This document shows, piece by piece, positions 60,447 to 64,000 of a stretch of DNA of 64,000 nucleotides. The translations under genes and the position numbers were made by a program. Source of the DNA: Closterium sp. Naga37s-1 (lineage: Eukaryota; Streptophyta; Zygnematophyceae; Desmidiales; Closteriaceae); contig CANJKZ010000774.1 of NCBI GenBank assembly GCA_947471745.1, positions 248,001-312,000 on the forward strand. Reading direction: 5' to 3'. The notes below the pieces were generated by a model that worked only from the letters and a program-made list of their open reading frames with translations, searched no databases and had not been told where the DNA came from. The first letter of the stretch is position 1. Each line of letters opens with the position of its first letter.

Positions 60447-62310
60447 AGCAGCACCTGGCGCGAGGAAGAGAGGCGGGGGGGGGGGAGCGGGGCAGTGCGG
60501 TAGGGGAAGAGGCGGTAGTAGGGCACGGACTCGTCAAAAGTGACGTCCTGAGAGGGCAGGACACGGCGCGAGGTGGCGTGGTAAAACTGCCAACCAGACG
60601 CGTCCGGGACAAAGCCAAGGAAGACACAAGGAACAGCGCGGGAGGAGAGCTTGTCCGCGGACGTATCGCGAACAAAAGCTCGAGAACCCCAGACCCGAAA
60701 ACGCGACGCATCGCCAACCTCTCCCGTCCAACGGAGTGTCGGGGAAGTCTCCGGCAAGGAGACACGGGGCCAGAGGTTGAGCTGATGCGCAGCGTATCGG
60801 ACCGCAAACGGCCACAGAAAGTGGGGGGCAGCCGCATGGATCAAGGAGGTACGAGCGACCTCCATGACCAAGCCAATGCGGCGCTCAGCAACCCCATTCT
60901 GCTGTGGAGAGGCCGGAAGCGTGAACGACTGGCGGATGCCGTGCTCCGCACAGTAGGCTGCCAAGAGGTCAGAGGAGAACTCACCACCTCTGTCAGAGTG
61001 CAAACGCAGGACAGGAAAGTCCGAGTGGAAACGCTCACTGAGCTGGAGACGAGAAGCGCGGATCCAAGGGATCAAGACATCAGGGACCTCACCCTTGGTG
61101 CGCAAGGGGAAGACCGTGGTGTAGCGCGAGTAGTCGTCAACAACTATCAGGAAGTACCTCTCCTGACCCTGTCCACGGACGCGGGCTGGGCCCCACACGT
61201 CCATGTGGAGCGTCTGCAAGGGAGCAGTCGTCGGGGGAAACGAGGAGGAGTGAGGAGCGGCGCGCTGCCGCCCCTCGACACAGGGAAGACAGGGAGGAGA
61301 AGGCGAGGGTGGGAGGGGAGGGAGAACCCTGGGAAGACCAGAGACAAGGTACCGTTTGTGCATGGCACGAAGGCGCTGCACTGACGGGTGACCAAGGCGG
61401 TGGTGCCAGAGGACGGTCTCGTGTGCTAGAGAACGACACGAGTAGGGGGCAGACAGCTGACCTGAAGTAGACGCAGACGCAGCTACCTGAGGGGACTCAG
61501 TGGTCAGTGTGTACAGGTCCGACCCCTGCTGCCGAGTGAAGGTAGCCAGGTGACGGCCCGTCCGAGCACACGTGCAATGTGTCACGCGCTCGTAGGCAGG
61601 GGTGAACTGGTGGACACCCCCGTCCTGGAGCGCACAACCCGCCACCAAGTTCGTAGAGAACGAGGGGAGGTGGAGACCTGACAGTATGCCCGATGGAACC
61701 GCAGGACAAGGAAGGACAGTGGAGGAGGTCGCAATGACCGGACCCCTAGAGGGGTCAGCAAGGGAGACAGCAACTGGCCGAGCAAGCTGCTCAAGGGCAG
61801 TGCGGTCACGAAAGAAACAGCGAGAAGCACCTGAGTCCAGTGTGAAGGTGTGCAGTGCCTCAGTAGACTCAGTACCAGGGGGCGTAGACTCACGAGCACC
61901 TAGAGCAGTAGCCTCACCAGTACCTGGGGCAGGAGACACGGGAGTACCTGGAGCGGCAGCCTCACCAGTACCTAGGGCAACAGACGCACTAGCACCTAGA
62001 GCGGCAGCCCCACTGGTCCGAATGCCCGGGTCGGGCGGAACACGCAGGTACTGAGCACCCTCTCCACTAGTAGACAACACATACATGGCAGTGAGAATAG
62101 CATCAAAGTCTAGAGCATAGATATCAATGTTTTTCTTCATCAGATCAGCCCAGCGGGGCAGCTCAGTGGCAGCAGGGAACTGAGTACGCCAAGCGTCGTC
62201 GAGGCGGGAGAAGCAGCGCTGCGTGGTGTGCGCCCTCCCACACGTCTGACCAGTGCGGTCACCTGTGCAGATGACGTACGTGCAGCTAAGTCCACCCCCC
62301 CCCCCCCGTG
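60447..62310 (-). pseudogene. CopF1 finger, protease and integrase
   Basis: Open stretch: finger CTYVICTGDRTGQTC...H...C (about 62,210-62,285), DLMKKNIDIYALDFDAILTAMYVL, protease LDSGASRCFF (about 61,830), HRLGHPSVQRLRAMH, LPCVEGRQ, HMDVWGPARV, VVDDYSRY, HSDRGGEFSS, QQNGVAERR and SQDVTFDES. All integrase acidic residues are present. Frame breaks lie at the C13 run 62,295-62,307 (before the finger) and at the G11 run at its end. Confidence 0.85.
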
Positions 62311-63383
62311 CTGAGAGTACCACTCACGAAGCTCCTGGGGCGACGGAGTCGGCTGCTGGCTCTGGCCACCGCCAGCGCCTCCACGACCACCACCTCCGCC
62401 GTTGCCACCCCGTCCACCACCGCCCCTGCCGCCTCCGCGTCCACTGCCGCCACCACCACCGCCCCCGCCCCTGCCACCTCCCCCGCCGCTGCCGCCACCA
62501 CCCCCACCGCCGTCACTAGCCCCTCCAGCCCCGCCACCACCCCCACCGCCGCCACCACCCCCACCACCGCCTCCCCCGCCGTCACCTCCACCTCCCTTGC
62601 CCCCTTTGCCCTTGCCGCTGCGGCGCCAGCTCAGAGCGGACGCAGTTCCGACCTGCTCAGTACCAACTAGGTCGACAGCAGCAGCAGAGGCGACAGAGGG
62701 GAGAAGGGGGGAAGGGGAACACCCCTCGAAGAAAGGGGTGCGGGGGTCGCCACGAGAGGCACCTACAGCGACTATGCTAGCCTCGGCTGCAAGCAGTTCC
62801 TTCTCGAGGAGGTCAATGGTGAGCTCAGTGGGGCAGCGAGCTAGGAAGTGGTCCCTGACTGAACGCAGAGTGTCAGGGAGGCGAGTGACTAGGTGGTAGA
62901 GAGTGAGCCAGAGTGGGGGGGGTTCTTATCAAGAAACTCAGCGGGCATAGCAGCACGGAAGCGGGCCTCACTAGTGCGGAGGTGCGTGATGAGGTCAGAG
63001 ACTGTGGAGAAAGCTGACAGGTCTGGGAACAGGTAGGGGAGCGAGAGACGGCCTAGCGCAGCAGAGGCAGGTGAGGAGTAGCGTGCAACTACAGCAGTGT
63101 ACAGTGCCTGCGCAGTTTTGTGCTGGCCAAAGTGCTCGCGCTCATCTACCGGCAGGGAGTTGCGAATAGCGAAGCGAGCGTGAGCGTCACGAGTCTGCCA
63201 CTGTGAGCGGGCAGTACTGTCAGCTATAGCAGCAGGGGCAGTAGCATGGCCTAGCGCGTGATCGTACAGTGAGATATCCTCCTTGGCAGTGAGCTGGAGG
63301 AATAGGTGTAAGTCATCGAGCCAGATCTCAAACTTCAGTGGGCGGCCCTCAGCATCGAAAGCTAGCACAGAAGGACTAGCCAT
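62311..63383 (-). pseudogene. CopF1 gag, frame-shifted at the Pro run
   Basis: ATG 63381-63383 (MASPSVLAFDAEGRPLKFEIW), YTAVVARYSSPASAALGRLSLPYLFPDLS and LITHLRTSEARFRAAMP. At the run AAC(C7) near 62,921 it has 8 C and, with the altered bases after it, a net one-base shift against CopC1; the first frame stops at 62,889. The next frame reads LYHLVTRLPDTL, LLEKELLAAEASIVAVG, FEGCSPSPLLPS, the Gly tail and PSPQELREWYS. Confidence 0.83.
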
Positions 63384-64000
63384 AGTTGCAGTGGCAGTAG
63401 TAGTAGGGACTGCAGTAGTAGGAACAGTAGGGCGGCACGGCTCTGCCTAGGCGGCGCGGCTCGGTTCGGGCGGCGCAGCTCGGTTCGGGCGGCGCGGCTC
63501 GGTTCGGGCGGCGCGGCTCGGTTCGGGCGGCGCGGTTCGGCTCGAGCCGGGCTACGGGGCAGTGCGCGACGGGGGGGGGGGGGGGGGGGGGGGGGGCGTG
63601 CACACAAGCTGTAGCGGGCGGGCCGTGGCCTTGCGTGGGCCTGACTAGCACGTGGGCGGCCTAGAGGGCGGCGGCGCGGCCTACGGGTGGGGCTGCCGGT
63701 CGTTAGCGGGCTACGCGCGGCCAGGAGGGCCCGTCGACGGACTGCTAGCGGGCGGCGCGTGGCAGCGTGGGCGGCTAACGGGCGGCGCGCTCGCAGAAAA
63801 CGCCGCGCGTGGGCTGCTAGGGGGCGACGCACGCGAGAAAAAAAAAAAAAAAAAAAAAGGGCCGCGTGCGGCTCTGCTGAGCTGCGCACGGGCAGTAGGA
63901 GACAGCGAGGCGCACGAGGGCGCACTAGGAGAAAGGCGCTCGAGGGCGCTTCGAACGGAACGGTGGGCCCTAAGGAGCGATCCTAGGTCTAAATCTACGC
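63384..64000 (-). repeat. CopF1 leader: 20-bp minisatellite, G26 tract, oligo-T
   Basis: About five 20-bp units GGCGGCGCGGCTCGGTTCGG (63,450-63,540), a 26-G run (63,571-63,596), mixed GC-rich repeats, a 21-A run (T on the element strand, 63,838-63,858), and CTTAGGGCCCACCG (element strand) at 63,962-63,975. No coding is claimed here. Confidence 0.78.

Larger units (their letters stand above)
57045..64000 (-). mobile_element. CopF1: minus-strand short-LTR copia inserted in CopE1, 5' end beyond window
   Basis: 3' LTR 57045-57170, 3' leader, RNase H, RT, linker, integrase, protease, gag and leader are present. The last bases (CCTAGGTCTAAATCTACGC, rc of the segment after the primer site) show that the window ends within about ten bases of the primer-binding site. 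ACGTT at 57040-57044 would be the left target duplication. At least three frame changes and one TAG break the coding. Confidence 0.87.

Overview
This 64 kb window is a pile of LTR retrotransposons. I found no host gene, tRNA, rRNA, CRISPR array or bacterial signal. The primer-binding sites are of the plant initiator-Met tRNA type (TGGTATCAGAGC and relatives). Most elements are Ty1/copia and one is a Ty3/gypsy chromovirus. This points to a nuclear, repeat-rich (probably heterochromatic) region of a green-plant-lineage genome. The GC-rich copia families make me think of a streptophyte alga or early land plant, but the species cannot be fixed from the sequence.

I use working names. 'Short-LTR' copia families (A, C, E, F) have LTRs of only about 120-140 bp, a GC-rich minisatellite leader, a gag with an unusual zinc finger, and a long low-complexity linker between integrase and reverse transcriptase. 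Family B (LTRs about 855 bp) and family D (about 340 bp) are more conventional copia elements. G is the gypsy chromovirus.

Layout. 1-11313: A1 (+), 5' end outside the window, split by B1 (-) at 542-6972 (TSD CTGCC). 11314-16530: A2 (-), with a solo LTR at 13532-13672. 16531-23651: fragment A5 (-), split by B2 (-) at 16863-23269 (TSD GTAGT). 23652-24419: 5' end of A6 (+). 24420-43318: D1 (-), split in RNase H by G1 (+) at 25165-38502 (TSD CATAT); the 3' LTR of G1 is itself split by C1 (-) at 30755-38189 (TSD TATTT). 43319-43960: gag fragment D2 (-). 43961-46774: A3 (-), 5' half only. 46775-53365: A4 (+), whose 5' LTR carries an unrelated 1,020-bp solo-LTR-like insert at 46826-47845 (TSD GCCCA). 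53366-57044: E1 (+) inserted in A4. 57045-64000: F1 (-) inserted in E1, running off the window just before its primer-binding site.

Age order agrees with nesting. By eye the two LTRs differ by roughly 10% in D1, 2-3% in G1, about 3% in B1 and B2, and by one base of 135 in C1. C1 is the youngest and most complete element: one frame of about 1,975 codons broken only by a TAG in a glutamine tract between gag and protease. All other elements carry stops, frameshifts, deletions or truncations. Candidates for new biology are the shared architecture of the short-LTR families: TATA box at the very edge of the LTR, GGGCCCAC/oligo-T leader motif, minisatellite leader, CX13CX3HX4C finger, and an LREWY/F motif present in both gag and the pol linker.
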